Origin: Bacillus sp. SB49
GTDB taxonomy: Bacteria > Bacillota > Bacilli > Bacillales > Halobacillaceae
Assembly (NCBI RefSeq): GCF_000469135.2
Contig: NZ_CP048117.1
Location: 3,323,501-3,387,500 of the forward strand
Length of the DNA: 64,000 nucleotides
Reading direction: 5' to 3'
Shown one piece after another: positions 1 to 8,333 of the stretch. The position numbers and the translations under genes were made by a program. The notes beneath the pieces were generated by a model. The model worked only from the letters and a program-made list of their open reading frames with translations, did not search any database and had not been told where the DNA came from. How positions within the stretch are numbered: position 1 is the stretch's first letter; each line of letters starts with the position of its first letter.

Positions 1-28
1 TTCATTTATACGTACATCCGACAAAAGA

Positions 29-57
29 AAAACCGAACCCCGGAGTGGGTTCGGTCG
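29..57 (-). terminator. Intrinsic terminator after wecB
   Basis: The arms ACCGAACCC (32-40) and GGGTTCGGT (47-55) form a 9-bp stem, followed on the minus strand by a T-rich tract (complement of 21-31). It lies just past the wecB stop. Confidence 0.8.
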
Positions 58-65
58 TTGTGTGA

Positions 66-1214
66 CTATTCAATTTCAAACGGGGCAGGTTTATCTTCAC
101 GCTGTTTGAAGAAATAGCGGATCGCTTCCGCAATACGCGCAGACGCCTTTCCATCCCCATAAGGATTGGAAGCCTGAGCCATCGCTTGATGCTTCTCTTC
201 ATCTGAAAGCAGTTCATGAGCAAGGTGGAAAATATGATCTTCTTCCGTACCTGCAAGCTTTAATGTACCTGCTTCGATCCCTTCCGGGCGTTCCGTCGTA
301 TCACGAAGCACCAGGACAGGCACACCAAGAGACGGTGCCTCTTCCTGGACTCCACCGGAATCGGTTAAAATCAAGTGTGCCCTGGAAGCGAAGTTATGGA
401 AATCGATGACGTCCAGCGGATCGATCAGCTTGATTCGATCATCATTCCCAAGAATATCATCCGCCGTCTCTTTAACAACAGGATTCAAATGCACGGGATA
501 AATGACCTGGATTTCATCATGCTCTTCCACGAGACGCTTGATCGCACGGAACATCTGCCGCATGTTGTTCCCAAGGTTTTCCCGACGGTGGGCAGTCATG
601 AGAACAAGTCGTTTATCCCCTATTTCTTTAAGGATTTCTGAAGAATACCCTTCATCTACCGTCGTCTTCAACGCATCAATCGCTGTGTTACCCGTTACGA
701 AGATATGCTCCTCCGGCTTCCCTTCCGCCAAGAGGTTATCACGCGATTTGTTGGTCGGAGAGAAATGCAGGTCCGCCATAACCCCCGTCAACTGGCGATT
801 CATCTCTTCCGGGAATGGAGAATATTTGTTCCATGTCCGTAAACCGGCTTCGACATGGCCGACTGGAATTTGATTATAATAGGCGGCAAGGGATGCGGCG
901 AATGTCGTCGTGGTATCGCCATGCACAAGAACCATGTCCGGTTTGGTTTCTTTCATTACTTCATCGAGACCTTCCAACGCGCGGGTCGTAATTTGAGCAA
1001 GCGTCTGACGGGATTTCATAATATCCAAATCAAAATCGGGTTGAATATCGAAAATTGCCAGTACCTGATCCAACATTTCCCTGTGCTGAGCCGTAACGGT
1101 AACAATCGGTTCGAACTGATCCGCCCGCTTCTTCAATTCAAGAACAAGCGGAGCCATCTTAATTGCTTCCGGTCTTGTCCCAAAGATTGTCATCACTTTA
1201 ATACGATCTGCCAT
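66..1214 (-). CDS. wecB: UDP-N-acetylglucosamine 2-epimerase (non-hydrolysing)
   Basis: This cytoplasmic enzyme interconverts UDP-GlcNAc and UDP-ManNAc, the precursor for teichoic-acid linkage units and other ManNAc polymers. The 382-residue length is normal for the family. Visible family motifs are the N-terminal GTRPEAIK and the C-terminal TDSGGVQEEAP followed by DTTERPE, which form the UDP-sugar site. Three ATG codons lie in a row (1220, 1217, 1214). AAAGGAG is too close to the first, so the third gives the best spacing and MADRIKV is taken as the N-terminus. It is also called mnaA/yvyH in Bacillus. It lies directly downstream of upp with a 32-base gap and may be co-transcribed, ending at the terminator at 29-57. 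Confidence 0.93.
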   Translation of the reverse strand: MADRIKVMTIFGTRPEAIKMAPLVLELKKRADQFEPIVTVTAQHREMLDQVLAIFDIQPDFDLDIMKSRQTLAQITTRALEGLDEVMKETKPDMVLVHGDTTTTFAASLAAYYNQIPVGHVEAGLRTWNKYSPFPEEMNRQLTGVMADLHFSPTNKSRDNLLAEGKPEEHIFVTGNTAIDALKTTVDEGYSSEILKEIGDKRLVLMTAHRRENLGNNMRQMFRAIKRLVEEHDEIQVIYPVHLNPVVKETADDILGNDDRIKLIDPLDVIDFHNFASRAHLILTDSGGVQEEAPSLGVPVLVLRDTTERPEGIEAGTLKLAGTEEDHIFHLAHELLSDEEKHQAMAQASNPYGDGKASARIAEAIRYFFKQREDKPAPFEIE

Positions 1215-1246
1215 CATCATTCTCCTTTAATGAAGAAATGTACCTC

Positions 1247-1879
1247 TTATTTTGTGCCGTACAAACGATCCCCAGCATCTCCGAGGCCTGGTACGATGTA
1301 ACCTTTCTCATTAAGCTTCTCATCAAGCGCCGCAAGATATATATCTACGTCCGGGTGCTCTTCTTGTACAGCTTCCACACCCTCCGGTGCTGCAACGAGA
1401 CACATCAAACGGATTTGACGTGCACCGCGTTTCTTCAGTGAGTGAATGGCTTCATTTGCGGATCCACCTGTCGCAAGCATCGGATCGATAACGATCAGTT
1501 CACGTTCTTCAATATCACTTGGAAGTTTGACATAGTATTCGACTGGCTTTAACGTCTCTGGGTCACGATAAAGGCCGACATGCCCGATCTTCGCAGCAGG
1601 AATCAATTGAACGATACCGTCTACCATGCCGAGACCGGCACGTAGAATCGGCACAAGACCGATCTTCTTACCAGTCAGCACTTTCGCTTTGGCGTTCTCC
1701 ACCACTGGTGTATCGATTTCTACTTCCTCGAGGGGCAGGTCACGGGTAATTTCGAATGCCATCAGTGCCGCTACTTCATCAACTAATTCACGGAAATCTT
1801 TCGTTCCTGTCTCTTTTTTGCGTATGTACGTCAACTTATGCTGAATTAATGGATGATCCAGTACATAAACGTTCGCCAT
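1247..1879 (-). CDS. upp: Uracil phosphoribosyltransferase
   Basis: It converts uracil and PRPP to UMP in pyrimidine salvage, in the cytoplasm. The PRPP loop is seen as [10 protein letters not shown], and the C-terminal uracil site is the typical [15 protein letters not shown] at 1885 is possible, but the ATG at 1879 ([15 protein letters not shown]) sits 9 bases after GGAG and matches the usual family N-terminus, giving 210 residues. A sigma-A type promoter is visible upstream at 1916-1944, so upp begins its own transcript, probably with wecB. Confidence 0.97.
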   Translation of the reverse strand: MANVYVLDHPLIQHKLTYIRKKETGTKDFRELVDEVAALMAFEITRDLPLEEVEIDTPVVENAKAKVLTGKKIGLVPILRAGLGMVDGIVQLIPAAKIGHVGLYRDPETLKPVEYYVKLPSDIEERELIVIDPMLATGGSANEAIHSLKKRGARQIRLMCLVAAPEGVEAVQEEHPDVDIYLAALDEKLNEKGYIVPGLGDAGDRLYGTK

Positions 1880-1915
1880 TGCCAATCACTCCTTCTCAGT
1901 GTTTACATCCTTTAA

Positions 1916-1944
1916 ATTGTACTGAAAAAGTAGTGTCCCTGCAA
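1916..1944 (-). promoter_or_regulatory. Sigma-A promoter of upp
   Basis: On the minus strand TTGCAG (1939-1944) and TACAAT (1916-1921) are separated by exactly 17 bases, about 35 bases upstream of the upp start. The rest of the glyA-upp gap (1945-2102) shows no further gene. Confidence 0.65.
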
Positions 1945-2102
1945 CCCGGGAATCGACATCTTGTCATTTATCCAGACAAAGACCGACGCCATAAAAGGAT
2001 TGACGGTTCCGAAGTCTCAAAGATAAGGAAATAATTACATGAACATAAACAACCGCAAGAGCAAGAGTCCCTTCCCCTGTGAAGAATATCTCTGCGACAT
2101 AC

Positions 2103-2140
2103 TAAAAAGCCCTCCCGGCAAGGCCGGGAGGGCTTCCTTT
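2103..2140 (-). terminator. Intrinsic terminator after glyA
   Basis: A strong GC stem, AAGCCCTCCCGGC with GCCGGGAGGGCTT, is followed on the minus strand by TTTTTAGT, right after the glyA stop. Confidence 0.9.
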
Positions 2141-2145
2141 TAAAA

Positions 2146-3402
2146 TTATAAAGAGGAATAGTTAAGGGTTTGATACAAAGGGAAACGGGAAGTAAGTTCA
2201 CGGACACGCGTTTCCGCTTCCTTCATCTTCTCCGTATCTTCATGGTGATCCAGAGTGAAAGCGATCAAGTCAGCGATCTCTTTCATCTCTTCTTCCCTGA
2301 AGCCTCTGCTTGTTACCGCTGCCGTACCTACGCGGATACCGCTGGTAACGAACGGGCTTTCCGGATCGAAAGGAATGCCGTTCTTGTTCGTTGTGATTCC
2401 GATCTCATCAAGAGCCTTCTCGACAACTTTACCGGTCAGATTCTTACTGCGAAGATCAAGAAGCAGTAAGTGGTTATCCGTACCGCCGGAAACGAGATCG
2501 ACTCCTTTTTCCGTAAGGGATGCAGCAAGCTGTTTCGCATTGGCGATGACTTGACGGGAATACTCTTTGAATTCCGGCTGCAGGGCTTCTTTAAAGGATA
2601 CAGCTTTGGCTGCGATGACATGCATCAAAGGACCGCCCTGCATACCAGGGAAAACGTTCTTATCGATTTGTTTGGCGAACTCTTCGATACACAGAACCAT
2701 GCCGCCTCGCGGACCACGAAGAGTTTTGTGTGTTGTCGTCGTTACGAAATGAGCGTGAGGTACCGGGTTCGGGTGAAGACCGGAAGCTACAAGACCGGCG
2801 ATGTGAGCCATGTCGACCATCAAGTAGGCACCGACTTCATCAGCAATTTCACGGAACTTGGCAAAGTCGATCTCACGAGGGTAAGCACTCGCACCAGCTA
2901 CAATCAGCTTCGGTTTCACTTCTTTTGCTTTAGCAAGGACAGCATCATAATCGATACGTTGACCTTCTTCATCTACCCCGTACTCTTCAAAGTTGTACAA
3001 CTTCCCACTGAAGTTGACAGGGCTGCCGTGTGTCAGGTGACCGCCGTGGTTCAGGTTCATACCAAGAACCGTATCACCAGGCTCCAATATAGTGAAGTAA
3101 ACAGCCATGTTCGCCTGTGCACCGGAGTGCGGCTGTACGTTAACGTGCTCGGCACCGAACAACTCTTTCACACGATCACGGGCAAGGTTCTCCACAACAT
3201 CCACGTGTTCACAACCGCCGTAATAACGACGTCCAGGATACCCTTCCGCGTACTTGTTGGTAAGAACAGATCCCATAGCCTCCATAACGGCTTCGGAAAC
3301 AAAGTTTTCTGATGCAATCAATTCAATATTGTCCTGTTGGCGCCCTTTTTCATCCTGAATAGCTGAAAAAACCTCTGCGTCTACTGATTTAACATGATTC
3401 AT
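2146..3402 (-). CDS. glyA: Serine hydroxymethyltransferase
   Basis: This PLP enzyme converts serine and tetrahydrofolate to glycine and 5,10-methylene-THF, the main one-carbon source. The PLP lysine lies in [14 protein letters not shown], and the N-terminal IELIASENF substrate motif is intact. The length is 418 residues from the ATG at 3402; a TTG at 3408 is also possible because the GGGG Shine-Dalgarno lies 6 bases before TTG and 12 before ATG. It follows ywlG with a short gap, so the two are likely co-transcribed, and it ends at a strong terminator. Confidence 0.97.
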   Translation of the reverse strand: MNHVKSVDAEVFSAIQDEKGRQQDNIELIASENFVSEAVMEAMGSVLTNKYAEGYPGRRYYGGCEHVDVVENLARDRVKELFGAEHVNVQPHSGAQANMAVYFTILEPGDTVLGMNLNHGGHLTHGSPVNFSGKLYNFEEYGVDEEGQRIDYDAVLAKAKEVKPKLIVAGASAYPREIDFAKFREIADEVGAYLMVDMAHIAGLVASGLHPNPVPHAHFVTTTTHKTLRGPRGGMVLCIEEFAKQIDKNVFPGMQGGPLMHVIAAKAVSFKEALQPEFKEYSRQVIANAKQLAASLTEKGVDLVSGGTDNHLLLLDLRSKNLTGKVVEKALDEIGITTNKNGIPFDPESPFVTSGIRVGTAAVTSRGFREEEMKEIADLIAFTLDHHEDTEKMKEAETRVRELTSRFPLYQTLNYSSL

Positions 3403-3429
3403 TGTCAAAACTTTCCCCTTTCCATTCCT

Positions 3430-3999
3430 TTAATCACAAGAACCTTCTTCTGCAACCCTCTCATAAACAGCTCTAGCCCCGCCAATCAGAGGAGGACGTG
3501 TTGTGGCAGCTGTAATATGTGCCCGGCCAATGGATTTCTGCGCGATCCGGAGCGGTACGGCTACCCGCTTCAAGTGCATCCCGATCAGAGTGTCTCCGAT
3601 ATCAAGTCCGCCTGAAGCTTCGATTCTTTCCACCAAGACCGGATCCTCCATATGCTTGTACGCATACGATGCCATCGATCCACCGGCTTTAGGAACCGGG
3701 ACCGCAGCGACTTCCATTAAGCGGTACTTTTCCATAACTGGACGTTCGACGACTAATGCTCGGTTCAAGTGCTCACAACATTGGAAAGCAAGCTCCGACT
3801 CCCCGGCACGCCGAAACTGCTGTAATTCTTTAAAGACGACCTCCGCAATCGCTTCGCTTCCGGATGTACCGATCCGTTCCCCGGCGATTTCGCTCGTTGA
3901 ACAACCGATGACAAATACCCCTCGTCGGATGGAACCACCCTCTAACAATTGCTCCGCTGTCTTACGGACATCTTCCTGCACAGCATGTACATCTACCAT
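3430..3999 (-). CDS. ywlG: YwlG family (UPF0340/DUF436) protein
   Basis: A conserved Firmicute protein of unknown function, 189 residues. It shows the family pattern GVFVIGCSTSEIAGERIG near residue 30 and a glycine-rich C-terminal half ending in RPPLIGGARAVYERV. The start is the ATG at 3999, 8 bases after AGGAGG; a GTG at 4008 overlaps that Shine-Dalgarno and is excluded. It sits between rpiB and glyA, as in B. subtilis. No catalytic role can be assigned from the sequence. Confidence 0.88.
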   Translation of the reverse strand: MVDVHAVQEDVRKTAEQLLEGGSIRRGVFVIGCSTSEIAGERIGTSGSEAIAEVVFKELQQFRRAGESELAFQCCEHLNRALVVERPVMEKYRLMEVAAVPVPKAGGSMASYAYKHMEDPVLVERIEASGGLDIGDTLIGMHLKRVAVPLRIAQKSIGRAHITAATTRPPLIGGARAVYERVAEEGSCD

Positions 4000-4025
4000 C
4001 TCATCCACCTCCTGGCAGAACTATG

Positions 4026-4059
4026 AAAAAAGAGAAGCACCATACCGCTCCTCTTTTTT
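4026..4059 (-). terminator. Terminator-like hairpin between rpiB and ywlG
   Basis: Arms AAAAAAGAG (4026-4034) and CTCTTTTTT (4051-4059) with a partly paired interior give a stem ending in T on the minus strand. It may only attenuate, since ywlG follows with no clear promoter of its own. Confidence 0.5.
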
Positions 4060-4106
4060 GTCAGCTTCCGCTTTTGACGGCATCCGCTTTTCTACATCCC
4101 ATTGTA

Positions 4107-4547
4107 TTACTTATTTTCGTATTCGGCAATCTTACTTATGCGAGTTTTGTGCCGACCCGCCTCAAAATTTGTCGAAACCCAGGTTTTTGCGATTTCCCTC
4201 GCCAATCCCGGACCAATAACACGTTCTCCCATACAAAGAACGTTAGAATCATTATGCTCCCGCGTTACCTTTGCCGTGAACAGATCATGGACCAGCGCAG
4301 CCCGGATTCCTTTCACTTTATTGGCAGCAATGGACATGCCGATTCCTGTGCCACAGATCAGAATTCCCTTGTCGAATTCTCCATCCGCAATCCGCTTCGC
4401 AGCCGGAATGGCATAATCCGGATAATCGACGGAACCTTCACAGTCGCACCCTATATCCTCGAATTCTATTTCCAACTCTTCCAGAACACCCGCCACTTCC
4501 TTACGCAGGTTGACTCCACCATGGTCAGAGGCAAGGATTACTCTCAT
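4107..4547 (-). CDS. rpiB: Ribose-5-phosphate isomerase B
   Basis: This RpiB/LacAB family enzyme interconverts ribose-5-P and ribulose-5-P in the pentose phosphate pathway. The 146 residues are the usual length. The N-terminal SDHGG motif and the catalytic cysteine in ILICGTGIGMS are present. B. subtilis ywlF holds the same position between ywlE and ywlG. The start at 4547 (MRVILASDHGG) gives the typical N-terminus. Confidence 0.94.
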   Translation of the reverse strand: MRVILASDHGGVNLRKEVAGVLEELEIEFEDIGCDCEGSVDYPDYAIPAAKRIADGEFDKGILICGTGIGMSIAANKVKGIRAALVHDLFTAKVTREHNDSNVLCMGERVIGPGLAREIAKTWVSTNFEAGRHKTRISKIAEYENK

Positions 4548-4653
4548 CTACGACACTCCTATCTTTCATTAATATTATATCTAATCGTGCCAGTTTCCAT
4601 TATAGGTGTCAATCCTGCCGACGACCAGCACCACAACTACTGTTTTTTGTCCA

Positions 4654-4680
4654 CAAAAAAAGACTTGAGCACTCTCAAGC
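4654..4680 (-). terminator. Intrinsic terminator overlapping the ywlE stop
   Basis: The stem CTTGAG-AGTG-CTCAAG followed by TCTTTTTTT on the minus strand begins within the ywlE stop codon. Confidence 0.75.
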
Positions 4681-5289
4681 CTTGTCGCCCTGCCATTTCG
4701 CTACAAGCAGGTCCAAATATTTTTCAATCTCATCCCTTGTCGATCTGTAAATATGGATACTGCCTCCGAAGGGGTCGGATATATTGAGATCCGGCAGTTC
4801 TTCCTCTAGACTCTTGATCTCTTCGATCTCCTGCTGCAATTCCTCGTATAAACGCTGCTCAAGCTCTTGGGGATCAGAGTGGTCTTCAGAAGCATTTCTC
4901 AGCAGAATCGACCGCTTCTCTTCAAAGCTGCTGTATAGATCCTTGAGTCGGTTCCACTTGTTCTCATCCAATACCACATATTCTTTTAACGTAAAGTATT
5001 TATCTTGGTGATAAGGATACTGCAATGCTAAGGTCTGCTTGTGACGATCCGTCATCGTCAACACTATGTCCGCCCATTCCAGCAGATCATCATCCACGTT
5101 AACCGCTTGATGATTCATCGTCAAATCTTTCTCTTTCAGAACCAGTTCCGAATTCTTCGCCAATGGTTCTCCCTTGCCTGCAAATATTCCGGCGGAGCGG
5201 ACCTCACCTTTGTCCCATTTTGACTTTAACAGCGCTTCAGCCATCGGACTTCGGCAAGTATTACCAGTACATACAAATAATATATTCAT
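4675..5289 (-). CDS. ywlE: Protein-arginine phosphatase, low-molecular-weight PTP fold
   Basis: YwlE removes phosphate from arginine residues marked by McsB, counteracting ClpCP targeting and stress-regulator inactivation. The P-loop VCTGNTCRSPMAE is at residues 6-18 with its Cys and Thr, and the C-terminal acid motif DPFGGS is present. At 204 residues it is about 50 longer than the roughly 150-residue B. subtilis protein. The extra length is an acidic, coiled-coil-like insert between TLKEYV and DPFGGS, rich in Glu and Leu. The start is MNILFVCTG at 5289; an in-frame ATG at 5295 is also possible, but upstream extension to 5391 has no support. It lies downstream of mntP. Confidence 0.92.
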   Translation of the reverse strand: MNILFVCTGNTCRSPMAEALLKSKWDKGEVRSAGIFAGKGEPLAKNSELVLKEKDLTMNHQAVNVDDDLLEWADIVLTMTDRHKQTLALQYPYHQDKYFTLKEYVVLDENKWNRLKDLYSSFEEKRSILLRNASEDHSDPQELEQRLYEELQQEIEEIKSLEEELPDLNISDPFGGSIHIYRSTRDEIEKYLDLLVAKWQGDKA

Positions 5290-5360
5290 AGCCATTCTTC
5301 TCCTAACCAATAGTCCGTTTTCTCCATAATAGCACAGGTATAGGCAACTCGAAAAACATG

Positions 5361-5897
5361 TCAAAATATGGCACTTAATCCGAGTACACACAGAATGCTT
5401 CCCCCGAGCAATTCACTGGATGTTCCCAACAAGCTTCCGGCCCTCCGACCGATCACGAATCCTGCCCATGTCAATAACATACTGAACAAACCGAACGACA
5501 ATACGGAAAGGATAACTTCCGCATCCCTCAAACCAAGACTGAAACCGACAGGAAAGCTGTCGATGCTCACACTTAAAGCGAACAACCACAACCCTACTCC
5601 CGTGATTCGATAGGAGACCGAGTGCTTTTCGGTAAAAGAAGCGAAAACCGTGTAGGCTCCAAGACCAAATAACATGACTCCGCCGGCAAAGGCTGCAAAC
5701 TCACTCGCCGTTCCAGAAAGCCATTGACCGAGGACCATCCCGAGTCCCGGCATTAATATATGGAAGGCTCCGATGACAATGCCCGCAAAGAACGCATGCT
5801 TCAGACGGACGGCTTGCATTCCCATCCCCAACGAAACAGAGAATGCGTCCAACCCTAAAGCAATCGATAACAAAACTAGCGAAACCAGCTGTTCCAA
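5361..5897 (-). CDS. mntP: Putative manganese efflux pump MntP
   Basis: A small polytopic membrane protein (about six hydrophobic segments, 178 residues) of the MntP/YtaF-YwlD type, thought to export Mn(II). Two internal repeats carry the family acidic motifs, LGLDAFSVSLG near the N-terminus and SVSIDSFPVGFSLG in the second half. An ATG at 5921 lies upstream of an AGGAGGAGG run inside the reading frame. A TTG at 5897, 8 bases after that run, gives a normal N-terminus (MEQLVSLVLLSIALG) and is preferred. It matches B. subtilis ywlD in position, between ywlC and ywlE. Confidence 0.88.
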   Translation of the reverse strand: MEQLVSLVLLSIALGLDAFSVSLGMGMQAVRLKHAFFAGIVIGAFHILMPGLGMVLGQWLSGTASEFAAFAGGVMLFGLGAYTVFASFTEKHSVSYRITGVGLWLFALSVSIDSFPVGFSLGLRDAEVILSVLSFGLFSMLLTWAGFVIGRRAGSLLGTSSELLGGSILCVLGLSAIF

Positions 5898-5957
5898 CTG
5901 TTCATCCTCCTCCTCGGACATGCTGTATCATCGTATGCCGAGAAAAGGAGGGGTATG

Positions 5958-6992
5958 TTAGTTCTGAGAGAGTTTCTTCGTGGACGCTTTTGTCAACCGG
6001 TTCATGACAGCAGCTCCAACACCTGTTTCCGGGAATGTTTCACAAAGAATGACATCGACGTCGGCTTCTTTGAATTCCCGAAGCGCCTGATACAAATGAA
6101 CGGCGATTTGTTTCACGTCGGTTCTCGACCCACAAGCAATAACGCGGGAGTGATCCAGTTTCTGCGCCAGTTCCCGGCTGGCTATGACTCCAACACGAAG
6201 CCCCTTCGCTTTCTCCTTTTGAAGGCAGGAAAGAAAGAAATCATCCTCTCCATCCACAAGCCATAGCGGAGCTTCCGGTGCGTAATGGGTATATTTCATG
6301 CCCGGGGATTTAGGCTTTTCCGTCTCGTTCGCTAAGGCGGGATCGACAATCACTTCTGAAAGAATGCGCTCAAGATCCTCTTTCGTTATCCCACCTGGGC
6401 GAAGGATAATTGGTACTTCCGTCGTACAATCGACAACCGTGGACTCCACACCGACTCCGGTAGCTCCTCCATCTATAATACCGGCTATTCTGCCGTCTAA
6501 ATCCTGACGAACATGCCCAGCAAGCGTAGGGCTCGGCCTTCCGGAACGGTTGGCACTTGGAGCAGCAAGCGGAAGGCGGGATGCTTTAATAAGCGAAGCA
6601 GCCACCGGATGATCCGGCATGCGGATACCGATGGATGATAATCCTGCTGTCACGTTATCCGCAGCTGTGCCGTTGCTTTTCATGATCAGGGTGAGAGGTC
6701 CGGGCCAGAAAGCATCCATCAGACGTTCAGCAACGGGAGGGATTTCAGATACAAGGCCCTTCACTTGAGCTCGATCAGCGACATGGACGATCAAAGGATT
6801 ATCCGAAGGTCTGCCTTTCGCATCGAATATGCGCTGAACAGCAGCTTCCTTTGTTGCATCCGCTCCCAGTCCATACACCGTTTCTGTTGGAAAAGCGACG
6901 ACCTCCCCCGATTGAAGCAGACGTGCCGCCTCTTCGATCGCTTCATCTGTTACCGCCGGTTGCTCCGGCATTGTCCACATTTTTGTATCCAT
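5958..6992 (-). CDS. ywlC: L-threonylcarbamoyladenylate synthase (YwlC/Sua5 type)
   Basis: It makes threonylcarbamoyl-AMP from threonine, bicarbonate and ATP for the t6A modification of tRNAs decoding ANN codons. The N-terminal YrdC domain shows FPTETVYGLGADA and the KGRPSDNPLIVH motif, with PSANRSGRPSPT further on. The Sua5 C-terminal domain begins after SPGMKYTHYAP, about residue 215. The length of 344 residues fits the long Sua5 class. The start is the ATG at 6992 (MDTKMWTM), 10 bases after AAAGGAG; codons back to 7073 have no ribosome site and would enter the DnaA-box region. The neighbour prmC/prfA group also acts in translation. Confidence 0.94.
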   Translation of the reverse strand: MDTKMWTMPEQPAVTDEAIEEAARLLQSGEVVAFPTETVYGLGADATKEAAVQRIFDAKGRPSDNPLIVHVADRAQVKGLVSEIPPVAERLMDAFWPGPLTLIMKSNGTAADNVTAGLSSIGIRMPDHPVAASLIKASRLPLAAPSANRSGRPSPTLAGHVRQDLDGRIAGIIDGGATGVGVESTVVDCTTEVPIILRPGGITKEDLERILSEVIVDPALANETEKPKSPGMKYTHYAPEAPLWLVDGEDDFFLSCLQKEKAKGLRVGVIASRELAQKLDHSRVIACGSRTDVKQIAVHLYQALREFKEADVDVILCETFPETGVGAAVMNRLTKASTKKLSQN

Positions 6993-7082
6993 CTCATCTG
7001 TACTCCTTTTTCCTACCTTACTCGATCGTGATTTACTAGTCTCTATTATGAATAATTCAACAAAATATCGCAAATATAGACA

Positions 7083-7228
7083 TTATTCACAAGATGCCCC
7101 CAACTTACCCACAATATTGTCCACATATCCAAAGAATCCGTTAGTTTGAAAGCGTGTGAATAAAAAATAATCCACACGTTATACACAGAAAAATGAGTCG
7201 TTGTGTATAAGTGTGGTACTTACCCACA
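7083..7228. promoter_or_regulatory. DnaA-box cluster upstream of ywlC
   Basis: Eight 9-mers resembling the DnaA box lie within 146 bases. Four match TTATNCACA exactly: 7083-7091 (+), 7155-7163 (-), 7179-7187 (+) and 7202-7210 (-). Four differ from TTATCCACA at one base: 7105-7113 TTACCCACA, 7117-7125 TTGTCCACA, 7168-7176 TAATCCACA and 7220-7228 TTACCCACA. The tract is AT-rich and non-coding. From memory, B. subtilis has a DnaA-box cluster at its ywlC locus that titrates DnaA, so this looks like a conserved control site and not an origin; no dnaA, dnaN or unwinding element is adjacent. Confidence 0.85.
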
Positions 7229-7229
7229 G

Positions 7230-7541
7230 TCACTTGTTATTAACCTCATAAATCCACACGCCTGATTCGACAGAGTCCCGTTGAAAGGATTGGTGCTGCA
7301 ACAAGAAATCCAGCGTTTCCGAATGACTTTCTACGAGAAGCGCTCGAAGATCCGTTTCCTTTACGTATTTTTGTATCAATTCAAACACTGCAAGCAGGTG
7401 TCCAGGCTTTACCTCTCTACTGACCTGCAGGCGTTCCAGCTTTCCAATACCGGCCGGTAACCGGCGTATGTGGAAGCTTCCGATACTTCCGTTTTGCCCT
7501 TTGATCTGATAGGAATCCCTCTCTGTTTTCTCAATATACAT
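7230..7541 (-). CDS. Small GNAT-like protein (YwlB position)
   Basis: A 103-residue protein in the place of B. subtilis ywlB, between ywlC and spoIIR. The central part (RLQVSREVKPGHLLAVFE then RALLVESHSETLDFLLQHQ) resembles the last strands and helix of an acetyltransferase fold. The acetyl-CoA loop motif is not convincing, so it may be a reduced or inactive GNAT. The start is the ATG at 7541, 10 bases after AAAAGGGG; the GTG at 7550 lies too close. That ribosome site is buried in the spoIIR terminator stem. Function unknown. Confidence 0.6.
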   Translation of the reverse strand: MYIEKTERDSYQIKGQNGSIGSFHIRRLPAGIGKLERLQVSREVKPGHLLAVFELIQKYVKETDLRALLVESHSETLDFLLQHQSFQRDSVESGVWIYEVNNK

Positions 7542-7544
7542 ACA

Positions 7545-7586
7545 AAACACACCCCTTTTGCTTTCTATTCTATGAAAAGGGGTGTG
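7545..7586 (-). terminator. Terminator hairpin after spoIIR that contains the next gene's ribosome site
   Basis: CACACCCCTTTT (7548-7559) and AAAAGGGGTGTG (7575-7586) are perfectly complementary over 12 bases with a 15-base loop. On the minus strand it is followed by TTTTG. The AAAAGGGG in the second arm is the only Shine-Dalgarno for the ORF starting at 7541. Confidence 0.75.
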
Positions 7587-7595
7587 CCTGCTATG

Positions 7596-8249
7596 CTAGG
7601 AAAAGATATTTTCCCATATTTCTACGACAAAGAATTTCACTTCTTTCTCTTCTTCCGTCGTCTCTTTCATCGTTTCTTCTTCCGCAATCGCTTCCAGCTG
7701 ATCCGCTTCTGATTCTTCTATCGGTGTTTCTTCTTCCGCCGCTACGCTCGTGCCGTCTGAGAAGTCAAGGAAACACATCGGAGGGAATAAAACGCACCAC
7801 CAGTTGTCCCCTTCCCCTTCTCCAAGCGTAATGAGAATTGCTTCATACTCCCCCGCCGGATAAATGAACGGTCCATACAGCTTCGTCGGGAATGTAACAT
7901 TCTTTCCATAATCGACGTGATAGGTTTGTTCCACCCCATTATCCTCCAACGTCTGAGCAACGATTGCCTCGAGTTCAGGGAGACGGTCCTGTATAAGCTG
8001 ACGCGCCGCTTCGATTGATGTCAATTCTTCCACCCATTCCGTAATCTCTGCATTAACGCGGTCCCTGACCTCGCGCTTCAACGCTTGGGCTTCCGGCGCA
8101 TTACTGTCCGCCAATATTCTCAATCGGATCGCTTCATCCGGAATCACTTGATAGTTCTCTCCTGTTTGATCAGCATCCGTTCTCTGTCCCCATGGCAATA
8201 CGATAAGAATGATAGATAAGGATAATAATAGCAGCCACGCGTTTTTCAT
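7596..8249 (-). CDS. spoIIR: Stage II sporulation protein R
   Basis: SpoIIR is made in the forespore, secreted to the intermembrane space and triggers SpoIIGA to process pro-sigma-E in the mother cell. Residues 1-25 form a signal peptide or anchor (AWLLLLSLSIILIVLPWG). The conserved block IRLRILADSNAPEAQALKREVRD and the downstream NWWCVLFPPMCFLDF motif identify the family. The C-terminal region is highly acidic (EEE-rich). The start is the ATG at 8249, 8 bases after GGGGG; an ATG at 8255 is too close. The length of 217 residues is normal. It lies between prmC and the ywlB-position gene. Confidence 0.93.
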   Translation of the reverse strand: MKNAWLLLLSLSIILIVLPWGQRTDADQTGENYQVIPDEAIRLRILADSNAPEAQALKREVRDRVNAEITEWVEELTSIEAARQLIQDRLPELEAIVAQTLEDNGVEQTYHVDYGKNVTFPTKLYGPFIYPAGEYEAILITLGEGEGDNWWCVLFPPMCFLDFSDGTSVAAEEETPIEESEADQLEAIAEEETMKETTEEEKEVKFFVVEIWENIFS

Positions 8250-8333
8250 TTCCATTCCCCCTGTACTCTACTAGTCGCTAGTATAGTCAGAGGAGCGGAA
8301 CTTTAAACAGGCTGATCTATGAATCTGGGATCT

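Noticed and set aside
2470-3312. 280-residue plus-strand ORF
   Set aside because: It is antisense to glyA, with no supporting features.
4009-4106. Plus-strand ORF running into rpiB
   Set aside because: It overlaps rpiB antisense and a terminator; no coding signal.
7083-7228. Replication origin
   Set aside because: There are DnaA boxes but no dnaA/dnaN, rnpA/rpmH or AT-rich unwinding element, so a titration or regulatory cluster is more likely.
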